Shown: positions 9,237 through 18,715, counted from the first letter of the stretch. The stretch: 64,000 nt of DNA from Chitinophaga skermanii (GCF_003259335.1 NZ_QLLL01000003.1:434001-498000), one strand, 5' to 3'. Notes: generated by a model from the letters alone, not told the origin. Made by a program: numbers and translations.

Positions 9237-11420
9237 ATGTTTGCAAAACAACCATCCATCAAACGAGCAGCCCGCATTAAGCAGCACGATATTACAGATT
9301 GTGGTGCTGCTTGCCTAGCTTCCGTTGCCGCACAATACCAATTACAACTACCTATTGCGAAAATTCGCCAATACGCCAGCACCGATACCAAGGGAACAAA
9401 TGTACTCGGTTTAATCGAAGCAGCTACCAAACTAGGATTTGAAGCTAAAGGCGTTAAAGGTCCATTTGATGCACTTTTCAAAATACCCAAGCCCGCTATA
9501 GCGCATGTAATTGTCGATGGCGTATTACAACACTATGTTGTTATCTATGGCATCGATCAAAAGAAGGTATACGTCATGGACCCTGCCGATGGCGAGAAAC
9601 ATACTTATAGTCATGATGAATTCAAGAAGATCTGGACAGGTGTACTGATCTTACTTATGCCCGGTGATAGCTTTCAAAAAGGCAACGAAAAGATCTCGCA
9701 TTTACAACGATTTTGGTTTTTATTATCTCCCCATAAAAGCATACTCCTACAAGCGTTATTTGGCTCAATTGTATACACGGTATTAGGACTATCTACTTCA
9801 ATTTATGTACAGAAAATTGTAGATAACGTACTCGCCGATGGCAACAAAAACTTGCTAAACTTACTGGGGATTATCATGATGGTTATTTTGCTTTTCCAGC
9901 TGTTTATTGGCAATGTGAAAAGCATATTTGCTATGAAAACCGGTCAACAGATTGATGCGCAGCTAATACTCGGTTATTATAAACACCTCTTAAAACTTCC
10001 ACAAAGCTTTTTTGATGCCATGCGTGTTGGAGAAATTACCTCCCGCGTAAATGACGCCGTTAAAATCCGGGCATTTATTAACGATACAGCAGTTGGTTTG
10101 GTGGTGAATGTTTTCATTGTCATTTTCTCCTTTATTGTGATGTTCACCTATTATTGGAAACTGGCCTTGGTTGTGTTGTGTATCATTCCTGTATACGTGC
10201 TTTTCTATCAAATCAGCAATGTTATCAATAAGAAGTATCAACGCAAGTTGATGGAGGATAATGCTGAATTAGGAAGCCAACTGGTAGAATCTCTGAACGC
10301 AGTAGCTACTATCAAACGATTTGGGTTAGAAGAGTTCGCCAATACGAAAACAGAATCCCGCTTTGTGAAACTGCTTAAAACGATTTATACTTCTTCCATC
10401 AGCAATTTATACGTTGGCAGCTTAGCTGGCTTTGCTACCAGTGCCTTCGTGGTGGCCGTGATGTGGGTAGGCTCTTATTTCGTGATAGATCGACAATTAA
10501 GTCCCGGCGAATTACTTTCGTTCTATGCCCTGGTAGGTTACTTTACCGGCCCGGCCATGAGTTTAATTGGTGCAAATAGAAGCATGCAAGATGCACTTAT
10601 TGCTGCAGACCGCTTGTTCGAAATTATGGATTTGGAACAGGAAGAGTCGGGTAAAAAAATCAAACTCACAAACGAGATGGCTGGCGATATCGAGTTCCAC
10701 GATGTTAGTTTCCGGTACAATACAAGGGGCGATATTTTCAAACAATTTAACCTGCATATCAAAGCTGGAAATATCACGGCTATCGTAGGGGAGAGCGGGT
10801 CGGGTAAATCAACTTTAATGTCCCTACTACAATGTATTTACCCCATTAAAGACGGTCATATCAGCATTGGAAACATTGATATCAAATATATAGAAACCGA
10901 GAGCTTGCGTAAGCAAGTGAGCGTAGTGCCGCAACACATCGATTTATTCGCAGGCAGTATCTTGGAAAATATTGCAGTAGGGGATTATGAACCCGATATG
11001 CAAAAAGTTCTGTCCGTTTCACAACAACTAGGTATTTTAGAATTCATAGAGAAACTGCCTAATGGGTTTCATACACAGTTAGGGGAACATGGTATCAATC
11101 TCTCCGGTGGCCAACGCCAACGCTTAGCCATTGCCCGTGCCCTCTACCGCGATCCTGCTATCCTGATCCTCGATGAAGCCACTTCTTCACTCGATCCTGT
11201 ATCCGACCAGTTCGTACAACTCGCCATGCAACAATTCAGGCATCGCGGCAAAACAGTTATTGTAATTGCCCATCGCTTAAGTACTGTTATGAATGCCGAT
11301 AAGATTGTAGTACTACAAGAAGGCAATATGGCCGAAGAAGGCACCCACCAGCAGCTATTAGCACGAAAAGCAGTATACAGTAAGTTGTGGCAGCATCACC
11401 AAGGGGAGATGTCGAGATAA
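9237..11420 (+). CDS. Peptidase C39-domain ABC exporter (bacteriocin/peptide maturation type)
   Basis: 727 residues from the ATG at 9237; an earlier GTG-type extension would overlap hlyD and adds no conserved sequence. Domains: C39 cysteine peptidase with Gln16, Cys22 ('DCGAACLAS'), His99 and Asp115; six-helix ABC membrane domain (~160-440); nucleotide-binding domain with Walker A 'GESGSGKST' from residue 518, signature 'LSGGQRQR' from 622 and Walker B 'AILILDEAT' (Asp646/Glu647). All C39 catalytic residues are intact, so it should cleave double-glycine leaders while exporting the peptide. With the adjacent HlyD it forms the inner part of a secretion complex. No GG-leader substrate was found nearby. 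Confidence 0.92.
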   Translation: MFAKQPSIKRAARIKQHDITDCGAACLASVAAQYQLQLPIAKIRQYASTDTKGTNVLGLIEAATKLGFEAKGVKGPFDALFKIPKPAIAHVIVDGVLQHYVVIYGIDQKKVYVMDPADGEKHTYSHDEFKKIWTGVLILLMPGDSFQKGNEKISHLQRFWFLLSPHKSILLQALFGSIVYTVLGLSTSIYVQKIVDNVLADGNKNLLNLLGIIMMVILLFQLFIGNVKSIFAMKTGQQIDAQLILGYYKHLLKLPQSFFDAMRVGEITSRVNDAVKIRAFINDTAVGLVVNVFIVIFSFIVMFTYYWKLALVVLCIIPVYVLFYQISNVINKKYQRKLMEDNAELGSQLVESLNAVATIKRFGLEEFANTKTESRFVKLLKTIYTSSISNLYVGSLAGFATSAFVVAVMWVGSYFVIDRQLSPGELLSFYALVGYFTGPAMSLIGANRSMQDALIAADRLFEIMDLEQEESGKKIKLTNEMAGDIEFHDVSFRYNTRGDIFKQFNLHIKAGNITAIVGESGSGKSTLMSLLQCIYPIKDGHISIGNIDIKYIETESLRKQVSVVPQHIDLFAGSILENIAVGDYEPDMQKVLSVSQQLGILEFIEKLPNGFHTQLGEHGINLSGGQRQRLAIARALYRDPAILILDEATSSLDPVSDQFVQLAMQQFRHRGKTVIVIAHRLSTVMNADKIVVLQEGNMAEEGTHQQLLARKAVYSKLWQHHQGEMSR

Positions 11421-11521
11421 GTATTGATCGATGCTGGTGAGCAGGTAGAACAAGCAGTCGTTTTTTAACATGAAAGCGGTAATACGAGTTCATAGTCAAT
11501 GCAACATCCATATGTAGGATA

Positions 11522-11554
11522 CAAAAAAGCGCCGCTGGAATCCCAGCAGCGCTT
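11522..11554 (-). terminator. Intrinsic terminator of the META lipoprotein gene
   Basis: Stem AAGCGCCGCTGG / CCAGCAGCGCTT with one mismatch; read on the minus strand it ends in a run of six T. Confidence 0.85.
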
Positions 11555-11574
11555 ATATCTTTTAAAGCAATAAA

Positions 11575-12000
11575 TTACAATTGAACAAACTTGGCCAACT
11601 CATTGTCACCATCCGTCAATACCAAGTATTTACCCGAGATCTTGTAGTTCGATACTTTGTCAACCACTTTCATAAACCCATTTTCAATGCTCATGTCAGG
11701 GCACATCATTTTCGTACTTGCTAACGGCTGTTTGAAGTGAAAGGCATTGTTCTCGCCTAATACAAAAGAACCGATTAATGCATTGCAACTAACAGCACCC
11801 GAGATGCGGCTCGTTTCTTTGTTAAACATAATCCCATTCTTCTTGAAGATCTTGGTAGTATCAACATCTTCCCCGTTAAGGGCCACAATCATCCATTTAT
11901 GCTTGAACAAGCTAGCACTGGAATTATTACTTCCACCGCTTTTACTTGTTTTGCAAGCAAAAAAACTAACACATACAATAATGGCTAAAATCGATCTCAT
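11575..12000 (-). CDS. META-domain lipoprotein (HslJ-like)
   Basis: 141 residues with a lipoprotein signal peptide (MRSILAIIVCVSFFACKTS, lipidated Cys16). The rest is a META domain: 'KWMIVALNGEDV', 'GAVSCNALIGSFVLGENNAF' and 'TKMMCPDMSIENGFMKVV', which contain the conserved SxxxCN and MxCP motifs. The family is small, periplasmic or membrane-anchored, and linked in enterobacteria to heat-shock or novobiocin tolerance; the molecular role is unknown. It lies 33 bases downstream of the TPR lipoprotein gene and may be co-transcribed with it; a terminator follows. Confidence 0.83.
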   Translation of the reverse strand: MRSILAIIVCVSFFACKTSKSGGSNNSSASLFKHKWMIVALNGEDVDTTKIFKKNGIMFNKETSRISGAVSCNALIGSFVLGENNAFHFKQPLASTKMMCPDMSIENGFMKVVDKVSNYKISGKYLVLTDGDNELAKFVQL

Positions 12001-12033
12001 AAATTACATTTTACAATCAACAAATAGTCCCGT

Positions 12034-13188
12034 TTAATAACGACTATAAAAGCTTTGCAAATCGCGGCCTAACTGGTCATAAATAGGTCTAGTAACTTCT
12101 AAGAACAAGGCCTGCGGAGCTGGAGGCGCTACATCTGCACCGCCCATCAAACGCTTATCGTCGTCGCTCAAAGCACGCTCGTCGCCTTTAAATGTACCAA
12201 ATTGGTTCAGCCATGTAAAGCGACCAGGTATCCTATTATTCGTAATCACCGCGTTATTGCGAATGTCTATAATCTCATAATCAAACAACGCTTGCGACAA
12301 AATAGTTTTCTTCGTGATATACAAAGTTGCCTTTACTGTACCATATTGATTCTGCTTGGTAACTTTACCCGTCGAATCACGAACATTAATAGTACCAATC
12401 ACCACGTTTTCCTTTTGTACTTGGCGTTCAAAACGCTCAATCAATGCTTGTCCTATCTGGAAATCATAAAAGCGCATGCGCAAGTAATGATCGCCCCTAA
12501 TATGATCACGGTCGGCCGCTCTTTCATCCAAGAACCGAACAAATGGATCAATATTACGCTGCTGTAAGCCACGAACTAGCTCGTCCCTAAAGAAATCAGC
12601 ACTTAACTGGTACATAGGAGAGCGTATATCAATTTGGCTTACTACCACGGTTACAATAGCCAATTGGTATGCCTCGTCGCGGAGCTCTTTCGCATCCTTG
12701 AAATTGGGTACCAATTGCAATGCCGCAATAAACTCGTTATAGGCCTGTTTATAGCTTTGCTTGGTATTTTTGTCCATAAAGGCTAACCCGCGATCGTAAC
12801 GAACTTGGGCGCCATTATTCGTGGCATTAGCAATATCTCTCGTATAATCAGTAGCCTGTACAACACTTTTGGCGGCGGGCGACGATTGAATAAGATCATA
12901 TAAGTATTGTAACTGGCGGTACTCGTTCTTCACCGCTTCCCATTTAAAGGGATCATTCGAAGTAAGAATACGGTTTACATTATACTCGCCCATGTCGCGC
13001 GCTTCGGCATATGCCTTGGGGATATATGCAAGGGCAGTTGCATCACCTGGCTTACGTTGTAATTTTTTTACGAAAGAAGCCACGGCTTCGTCGTAACGAC
13101 CTTTTTGATAGAGTTTCTGGCCGCTTTTACAAGCTGCCAAGAAGGCCACGAGGGAAAGGCAAAGGAATAAGCGTAAAGTTGCTTTCAT
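12034..13188 (-). CDS. TPR-containing lipoprotein of unknown function
   Basis: 384 residues with signal peptide and lipobox (LVAFLAACKSG). Residues ~25-60 form a TPR-like unit ('LYQKGRYDEAVASFVKKLQ'), and another is at ~125-165 ('QAYNEFIAALQLVPNFKDA'). The C-terminal half ('DYEIIDIRNNAVITNNRIPGRFTW') resembles a beta-rich domain seen in Bacteroidota lipoproteins. Probably envelope-anchored and scaffold-like. I do not recognise a named family. ATG start at 13188. Confidence 0.75.
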   Translation of the reverse strand: MKATLRLFLCLSLVAFLAACKSGQKLYQKGRYDEAVASFVKKLQRKPGDATALAYIPKAYAEARDMGEYNVNRILTSNDPFKWEAVKNEYRQLQYLYDLIQSSPAAKSVVQATDYTRDIANATNNGAQVRYDRGLAFMDKNTKQSYKQAYNEFIAALQLVPNFKDAKELRDEAYQLAIVTVVVSQIDIRSPMYQLSADFFRDELVRGLQQRNIDPFVRFLDERAADRDHIRGDHYLRMRFYDFQIGQALIERFERQVQKENVVIGTINVRDSTGKVTKQNQYGTVKATLYITKKTILSQALFDYEIIDIRNNAVITNNRIPGRFTWLNQFGTFKGDERALSDDDKRLMGGADVAPPAPQALFLEVTRPIYDQLGRDLQSFYSRY

Positions 13189-13371
13189 ATAAATACGATT
13201 AAGCTGTAGGTAGAACGGATCTTGATAGAAATATTTGATAGGAATAATTCAAAATTAGGGCCATACACACTTTTTCCAGGCACACGGCGTACCAATGGGA
13301 TTACTTTAACACAGCTTTAAGAATGTTCTACAATCGTTGTTACCCGCACAAGTAAACAATAGGGGAGTAGA

Positions 13372-13812
13372 TTACAATTTGAAATTACGCTTCAATTCAC
13401 GGTCAGCATCTCTTTGCTTGATCGAGTCGCGTTTATCGTATAACTTCTTACCCTTACCTAAACCGATTTCCATTTTAGCGTAGCCTTTATCGGAAATGAA
13501 GATCCTGAGGGGAACGATGGTGTAACCTTTGTCTTTGAGCTTGTTTTCTAACTTACGCAATTCTCGTTTGGTGAGGAGTAATTTGCGCTCACGAAGAGGA
13601 TCGTGGTTGGCATATGTGCCATGGGAATACTCGGCGATGTGAAGGCTTTTCACATATAACTCGCCCTTATGGAAATAACAGAAACTATCATTAAAACTCA
13701 CTCTACCGCCGCGAATAGATTTGATCTCTGTTCCCGTCAATACCATACCCGCGATGAATTTATCTTCTATCGCGTATTCGTAAAAAGCCGATCTATTTCT
13801 TTGTTCTGCCAT
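13372..13812 (-). CDS. smpB: SsrA-binding protein
   Basis: 146 residues, the normal SmpB length. It binds tmRNA and delivers it to stalled ribosomes for trans-translation. Conserved blocks are present: 'NRSAFYEYAIEDKFIAGMVL', 'GTEIKSIRGGRVSFNDSF', 'SHGTYANHDPLRERKLLL' and the C-terminal tail 'GKKLYDKRDSIKQRDADRE' that enters the decoding centre. The tmRNA gene itself is not in the window. The terminator just upstream separates it from accD. Confidence 0.96.
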   Translation of the reverse strand: MAEQRNRSAFYEYAIEDKFIAGMVLTGTEIKSIRGGRVSFNDSFCYFHKGELYVKSLHIAEYSHGTYANHDPLRERKLLLTKRELRKLENKLKDKGYTIVPLRIFISDKGYAKMEIGLGKGKKLYDKRDSIKQRDADRELKRNFKL

Positions 13813-13818
13813 AACGTT

Positions 13819-13861
13819 AAAAAAGGGTTACAAATTACAAGTTAGCTGCAATTTGTAACCC
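13819..13861 (-). terminator. Intrinsic terminator of accD
   Basis: Long near-perfect inverted repeat (GGGTTACAAATT... / ...AATTTGTAACCC) followed on the minus strand by six T; lies between accD and smpB. Confidence 0.85.
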
Positions 13862-13884
13862 GTATAATTTACTGGGAAACCATT

Positions 13885-14730
13885 CTACTTTTGGAAAAGC
13901 GAAATTGTTTCAGCCAATTTTTCTTTCAATTGTTTTCTGTCGATAATGAAATCAAGGAAACCGTGTTCAAGTAAGAACTCAGCACTCTGGAAACCAGGCG
14001 GTAAGTCTTTCTTAATGGTTTCTTTGATGATACGTGGACCAGCGAAACCGATCAAAGCGCCCGGTTCAGCCACGTTTAAATCGCCCAACATCGCGTAAGA
14101 AGCCGATACACCACCTGTTGTAGGATCAGTCATTAAAGAGATGTAAGGTAATTTAGCATCCGCTAATTGTGTCAATTTAGCTGATGTTTTAGCCATTTGC
14201 ATCAAGGAGAAGGCACTTTCCATCATACGAGCGCCACCAGACTTAGAAATAATCATGAATGGTAAACGGTGCTCGATACAATAATTGATGGCACGGGCAA
14301 TCTTTTCACCTACCACGGAACCCATAGAACCACCGATGAAGTTGAAATCCATACAAGCTACTACGAGGCCAAGGCCATACACGTTACCGTGTGCTACACG
14401 CATAGAATCCGTTAAGCCGGATTTCTTCTGCGCTTCCTTCAAACGATCGCCGTAAGGTTTCAAATCCACGAAGCCTAATTGGTCTTTCGGGTAGATATTG
14501 GTGAATAATTCTGTAAACTCACCATTGTCGAAAATAATATCGAAATATTCCTTAGAGTTAATACGGTTGTGGAAATTACAATTGTCACAAACGTACTTGT
14601 TCTCTTTAAGATCTTTGATGTTAGTGGTTTTTTTACAATTTGGGCATTTGTGCCATAATCCATCTGGTGCTTCTTTCTTTTCACTGGTGGATGTCGAAAT
14701 ACCCTGTTTGATTCGTTTAAACCAACTCAT
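13885..14730 (-). CDS. accD: Acetyl-CoA carboxylase carboxyltransferase subunit beta
   Basis: 281 residues. With AccA it transfers the carboxyl group to acetyl-CoA to give malonyl-CoA, the first step of fatty acid synthesis. An N-terminal four-cysteine zinc ribbon (Cys29, Cys32, Cys48, Cys51) distinguishes AccD from other carboxyltransferases. The crotonase core has '[19 protein letters not shown]' and '[17 protein letters not shown]'. ATG start. AccA is not adjacent. It terminates separately from smpB. Confidence 0.95.
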   Translation of the reverse strand: MSWFKRIKQGISTSTSEKKEAPDGLWHKCPNCKKTTNIKDLKENKYVCDNCNFHNRINSKEYFDIIFDNGEFTELFTNIYPKDQLGFVDLKPYGDRLKEAQKKSGLTDSMRVAHGNVYGLGLVVACMDFNFIGGSMGSVVGEKIARAINYCIEHRLPFMIISKSGGARMMESAFSLMQMAKTSAKLTQLADAKLPYISLMTDPTTGGVSASYAMLGDLNVAEPGALIGFAGPRIIKETIKKDLPPGFQSAEFLLEHGFLDFIIDRKQLKEKLAETISLFQK

Positions 14731-14898
14731 ACTACTGTTGTGCTATTAGATTAAAGAATAGTGGTGCAAGATACAATTAAATTCATTTTAACAAGACTTG
14801 TTTCATAGAAATTCCGTCTAAACCACATCATTATCTTTATTTTACAGTAAAGTACATATGTTTTTAAGGGAAATATTTTGATCAAATCATATAAAATC

Positions 14899-14930
14899 AA
14901 AAAGCCCCACGCGGTGCATGGGGCTTTTTT
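14899..14930 (-). terminator. Bidirectional-type terminator downstream of fba
   Basis: Stem AAAAAGCCCCA / TGGGGCTTTTT with a 9-base loop; A- and T-runs on both flanks. Confidence 0.88.
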
Positions 14931-14942
14931 CTGCTAAAATGA

Positions 14943-16010
14943 TTAAGCGTTACGGCCGATACAGTTAAGATCTGCAAACGCTTCTTCCAAACGTTTTACG
15001 AAAGACTCTTCTGCCTTACGTAACCAAACGCGTGGATCGTAGTATTTTTTATTGGGCTTATCAGCACCTTCAGGGTTACCCAATTGCGCTTGTAAATAAG
15101 CTTCTTTCGATTTGTAGAAATCAAGCACACCTTCCCAGAACGCCCATTGCATGTCTGTATCGAGGTTCATTTTGATAACACCGTAAGTCAACGCTTCCGC
15201 GATTTGCTCTTTCGGAGAACCAGAACCACCATGGAATACATAGTATACTGGTTTTGCTTTGGTACCAAATGTTTTTTCGATATGATCTTGAGAGTTTTTC
15301 AAGATGATAGGGCGCAATTCTACGTTACCCGGGCTGTATACGCCGTGTACGTTACCGAATGCTGCTGCCACTGTGAAACGGCTGCTCACTTGCGATAATT
15401 GCTCATATGCATAAGCAACATCCTCTGGCTGCGTGTACAACAAAGAGTTTTCAACACCCGAATTGTCAACACCATCTTCTTCACCACCTGTTACACCCAA
15501 CTCAATTTCAATGCTCATGCCCAATTTGTTCATGCGCTCGAAGTATTTCTTAGAAATCTCGATGTTTTCGTGTAAGGGCTCTTCCGATAAGTCGAGCATG
15601 TGTGAGCTATATAAAGGCTGACCGGTTTGTTTGAAGAATTGTTCACTTGCGTCTAATAAACCATCAATCCATGGCAACCATTTTTTAGCTGCGTGGTCGG
15701 TATGTAAAACTACAGGAACGCCATAATATTTTGCTACCTCGTGTACGTGTTTCGCACCGGAAATACCACCCGAAATATTCGCTTGTAATTTATCGTTCGG
15801 CATACCCTTGCCTGCAAAAAACTGTGCGCCACCGTTAGAAAACTGGATAATAACCGGTGAATTCACTTTCGCAGCTGTTTCCAATACCGCGTTAACAGTA
15901 TCAGTTCCCACCACGTTCACTGCTGGCATTGCAAAACCATTGTCTTTTGCATCATTGTAAAGCGCATCTAGCTCTTCGCCGTGTAATACGCCTGCTCTGT
16001 ATTTTCCCAT
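14943..16010 (-). CDS. fbaA: Class II fructose-bisphosphate aldolase
   Basis: 355 residues, class IIA length. It interconverts fructose-1,6-bisphosphate with dihydroxyacetone phosphate and glyceraldehyde-3-phosphate in glycolysis and gluconeogenesis. Zinc-site and catalytic motifs are visible: 'VPVVLHTDHAAKKWLPWIDG', 'EIELGVTGGEEDGVDN', 'AAFGNVHGVYSPGNV', 'VFHGGSGSPKEQI' and 'GVIKMNLDTDMQWAFW'. On the minus strand a TATATTTG box (plus coordinates 16043-16050) lies about 33 bases before the ATG and is a candidate -7 element, although no properly spaced -33 box was found. Confidence 0.95.
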   Translation of the reverse strand: MGKYRAGVLHGEELDALYNDAKDNGFAMPAVNVVGTDTVNAVLETAAKVNSPVIIQFSNGGAQFFAGKGMPNDKLQANISGGISGAKHVHEVAKYYGVPVVLHTDHAAKKWLPWIDGLLDASEQFFKQTGQPLYSSHMLDLSEEPLHENIEISKKYFERMNKLGMSIEIELGVTGGEEDGVDNSGVENSLLYTQPEDVAYAYEQLSQVSSRFTVAAAFGNVHGVYSPGNVELRPIILKNSQDHIEKTFGTKAKPVYYVFHGGSGSPKEQIAEALTYGVIKMNLDTDMQWAFWEGVLDFYKSKEAYLQAQLGNPEGADKPNKKYYDPRVWLRKAEESFVKRLEEAFADLNCIGRNA

Positions 16011-16107
16011 AATGACCTGATTAAGATTTATTTTTGAGGTAACAAATATAAGAAGTTAATCTATAGAATACTAATGATATCAAAGGTTTAGAAATTATCA
16101 AATAGCC

Positions 16108-16148
16108 AAAACCCTGTTAAAGCGGCATTTTTAACCGCCCGAACAGGG
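16108..16148 (-). terminator. Probable terminator of the Rieske-type gene
   Basis: Outer stem CCCTGTT / AACAGGG, inner GCGG / CCGC, followed on the minus strand by TTTTGG. Stem is clear, T-run short. Confidence 0.55.
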
Positions 16149-16190
16149 TGAAATCGGCTGTTGACAAGCATTCGCAGGATATGGTGATGG

Positions 16191-16655
16191 TTAACTCACG
16201 GAAAGCGTATTATTAGCAACGGTAATCGTTTTTTTAGATAATGACGATGTTGCAGGGCCTTGGGCTACACTTCCTGTGGCGGTATACCTACTGCCATGAC
16301 CACAGGGTGCGTTACATTCAATTAAACTGGTAGAATTGTTGAAAGTAGCCACCGTACAGCCTTCATGCGTACATCTACTGCTTAAAGCCGAGAAGTCGGC
16401 CGCCGTATTACCTGCACCTGTTCTAATAAGAATCACCCCGTTAGCGATCGTAAAATCCCCTAGGTTCTTCAATTGGGTGTTCAGGTCGATACTCAGCAAA
16501 GCATTATTACCACCATTGCCGTTACCATTCCCATTGCCATTACCAGGGTTAGGAGTAGGGGTGTCATCGCCACCTTTGCTACAAGCCGCGAGGCCGCCCA
16601 CGCAAACAGCAGCCAAGGAAATCCCTAGGCCAGAAAGGAAATCTTTTCTATCCAT
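16191..16655 (-). CDS. Rieske-like [2Fe-2S] lipoprotein with altered second cluster motif
   Basis: 154 residues. An N-terminal signal (MDRKDFLSGLGISLAAVCVGG) ends in lipobox LAAC, then a Gly-Asn repeat linker (~37-50) and a Rieske-type domain. The first cluster motif is canonical (CTHEGC, Cys-x-His). The second reads 'CNAPCGHGSRY', so the ligand spacing is Cys-x-His or Cys-x5-His instead of the family's usual Cys-x2-His (CPCHGS). Downstream 'GSVAQGPA' is typical of the family. It either holds an atypical cluster or has lost one; the redox partner is not apparent. Likely anchored to a membrane in the periplasm. Confidence 0.75.
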   Translation of the reverse strand: MDRKDFLSGLGISLAAVCVGGLAACSKGGDDTPTPNPGNGNGNGNGNGGNNALLSIDLNTQLKNLGDFTIANGVILIRTGAGNTAADFSALSSRCTHEGCTVATFNNSTSLIECNAPCGHGSRYTATGSVAQGPATSSLSKKTITVANNTLSVS

Positions 16656-16796
16656 GTGAAATTGAGTTTTGTGAAGAATTGTGATATATGAGTTAGTACG
16701 GGACGATGTTATAATGGGTTGCTTCTAACAAGAAAAAAATATTTGCTATGTCAATATATAGTCTTCCTACTTATAATATTGCTACTTTAGCACACG

Positions 16797-17312
16797 ATGA
16801 AAAAATCCTTAGTAAGAACAATCCTAACTGTAGTTGTAATCGCCATTATAGCTGCTATTACCTTCGACTACCCATTAATTATTGTACGATCGAAGGTTAA
16901 CAATGCCACCCCCCATTTCCAACAAGACGCCCTTTTCAAACCCCTCGATGCGCTCAACTTCAAACAGGGCGAATACACCGCTTACTTATTAATCCACAGA
17001 ACCGATCTTACTCACCTCCCAAACGATATGAAACGCCATCTCATCCTACGTTCTAAAGATGCCACCACCTTACAAACATTGCAATCTAACTTCCATTTCA
17101 AACGCATGGGAGGCAGTATTACAACTTGTAAAAGCGACCTACTATTATTTAAAAATGGCACCTTAATTTACCGCACAAAAATTGGCTTAGAGCCAGGCGT
17201 TATTGGAATTGAAGAAGCAGAAACAGGATTCTTGAAATCGATGGATCATGCTGCGCTAGCCCAGGTATTTAAATCATTCCAGCCGGTATATACGCCTATT
17301 TTGGTTTTGTAA
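16797..17312 (+). CDS. Membrane-anchored protein of unknown function
   Basis: 171 residues with one N-terminal hydrophobic helix (~5-27, 'ILTVVVIAIIAAITF') and a soluble, presumably periplasmic remainder. No family recognised. The stop overlaps a following ATG by the sequence TAATG, suggesting coupling to the next gene. First of three small genes for envelope proteins on this strand. Confidence 0.6.
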   Translation: MKKSLVRTILTVVVIAIIAAITFDYPLIIVRSKVNNATPHFQQDALFKPLDALNFKQGEYTAYLLIHRTDLTHLPNDMKRHLILRSKDATTLQTLQSNFHFKRMGGSITTCKSDLLLFKNGTLIYRTKIGLEPGVIGIEEAETGFLKSMDHAALAQVFKSFQPVYTPILVL

Positions 17313-17371
17313 TGAAATTAGTTTTTGATAGTTTTGGTGATAGCTCCTTAGCTGAACCTAACTATATAGTC

Positions 17372-18109
17372 ATGACTAGAATCCGCACGCTTACGCTTGC
17401 CAGTATATATTTATGTTGCTTGGTCGCATGCCTCGCTGCTTGCAAAAAAAGCAATCAACTTGTTTTACAAAAGGTAGACAAGCTACCTTCCTCCGCTCAA
17501 ATCAAATATAATTTCAACAACAATATTTTTCTATCCGAGTTTAGAAATGAAGGCTTCTTGGGAGAATTCAATATGACATATTTTATTTCGCGCACCAAAG
17601 GGAAGGACACGGTTACATACAAAATTTTAACACAAGATTGTGTCGATATCTACCATTCACAGCTAATCGTTATGGACATGTCGAAGCGTGATGAATATGG
17701 CTGGTTTTTCATTCAAGGAAAAATTAAGCAAGATACTTTACCTGGCCATACTCAAATTATGCGAGCCCTAAAAACTGGTAGTAACTTTGTTTCTATCAGT
17801 AAACAAGGAAGTATTATAATCAGTAATAAGCCAAATGGTGGAACTACTGAATACAATTATGCACACTTTTACGCAAAAAAGTCTGCTAACAGTTTAGATG
17901 CTTTGCCTTTAGGTTTATATGAATTGAAGGATCAACAACTTGTTCTTTTAAGTAATAAGCTTCCACTTTATAGCGCTTTAGTAGACGGCACTTACTACGT
18001 ACCATATCCAGGTAGGGGTGTATTGTTTGCAGTAACAATAGCTGAATTGGTAAACAAATTAAATACCCAATCGATTCAACAATTGCCAGGTAATATTAAA
18101 TTCGAATAA
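17372..18109 (+). CDS. Lipoprotein of unknown function
   Basis: 245 residues from the ATG that opens a lipoprotein signal (MTRIRTLTLASIYL, lipobox-like CLAACKK). An in-frame ATG at 17312 overlaps the previous stop and would add 20 residues that push the signal inward; I prefer the shorter form. No family recognised; beta-rich predicted character ('GYVPYPG'-like turns near the C terminus). Probably co-transcribed with the preceding membrane protein gene. Confidence 0.6.
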   Translation: MTRIRTLTLASIYLCCLVACLAACKKSNQLVLQKVDKLPSSAQIKYNFNNNIFLSEFRNEGFLGEFNMTYFISRTKGKDTVTYKILTQDCVDIYHSQLIVMDMSKRDEYGWFFIQGKIKQDTLPGHTQIMRALKTGSNFVSISKQGSIIISNKPNGGTTEYNYAHFYAKKSANSLDALPLGLYELKDQQLVLLSNKLPLYSALVDGTYYVPYPGRGVLFAVTIAELVNKLNTQSIQQLPGNIKFE

Positions 18110-18155
18110 TGCATACAGCCAAGTGTAACACTTTTATCAGTAAAAAAAGCACAAA

Positions 18156-18671
18156 TTGAATTCTATATTCTTAACAATATCCCTTCTAACACTTCCCATG
18201 AAAGCGGATACTTGTTCGCCTCGTAAAGTTCAGTTGGATACTCTTTTTCAACCCATTACGTGGTTTAAAAGATACTATCAGCAGTTTGAAGAAGATAACC
18301 AAAGCGATTACCAACTTATTTATATTGTTCTCCCTGGTAGAGATGAGCCCGGACGATTTCAGTATTATAAAGGCTGTGAACAAACTGGATATGACGGTTT
18401 CTGGAATAATGTGAATCGTTTTGTGCTCACTACGCCACAAAAAGATAGTATAGTAACATTAATGAAAGACATCCCTACTGGTTCATATTTTAATTTCTGC
18501 GATGAAGATGTTAATGCGATAGGAATATCTTACTCCATCTGTGCTATTAAGCAGAAAGAAAAATTAGTCTTTTTATACCAAGCCATCAATGGAGATATTA
18601 TGCATCTTAAAAAGGAGGATAAAATACCATTTCAAAACATCACCTCCATCATAAAGAAGTTAGAGAGATAG
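18156..18671 (+). CDS. Secreted protein of unknown function
   Basis: 171 residues if the TTG start is used, which supplies a signal-peptide-like 'MNSIFLTISLLTLPMKA'; an ATG at 18198 gives 157 residues without a signal. The mature part has several Cys and Tyr/Phe residues ('YKGCEQTGYDGFWNNVNRF', 'YSICAIKQKEKLVFLYQ'). No family recognised. A clear terminator follows, ending the three-gene run. Confidence 0.5.
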   Translation: MNSIFLTISLLTLPMKADTCSPRKVQLDTLFQPITWFKRYYQQFEEDNQSDYQLIYIVLPGRDEPGRFQYYKGCEQTGYDGFWNNVNRFVLTTPQKDSIVTLMKDIPTGSYFNFCDEDVNAIGISYSICAIKQKEKLVFLYQAINGDIMHLKKEDKIPFQNITSIIKKLER

Positions 18672-18678
18672 CAACAGA

Positions 18679-18715
18679 ACGCCCCGCAGCATACAAGGTT
18701 GCGGGGTGTTTTTAT
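18679..18715 (+). terminator. Intrinsic terminator
   Basis: Stem AACGCCCCGCAGC / GTTGCGGGGTGTT followed by a T-run. Confidence 0.85.
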
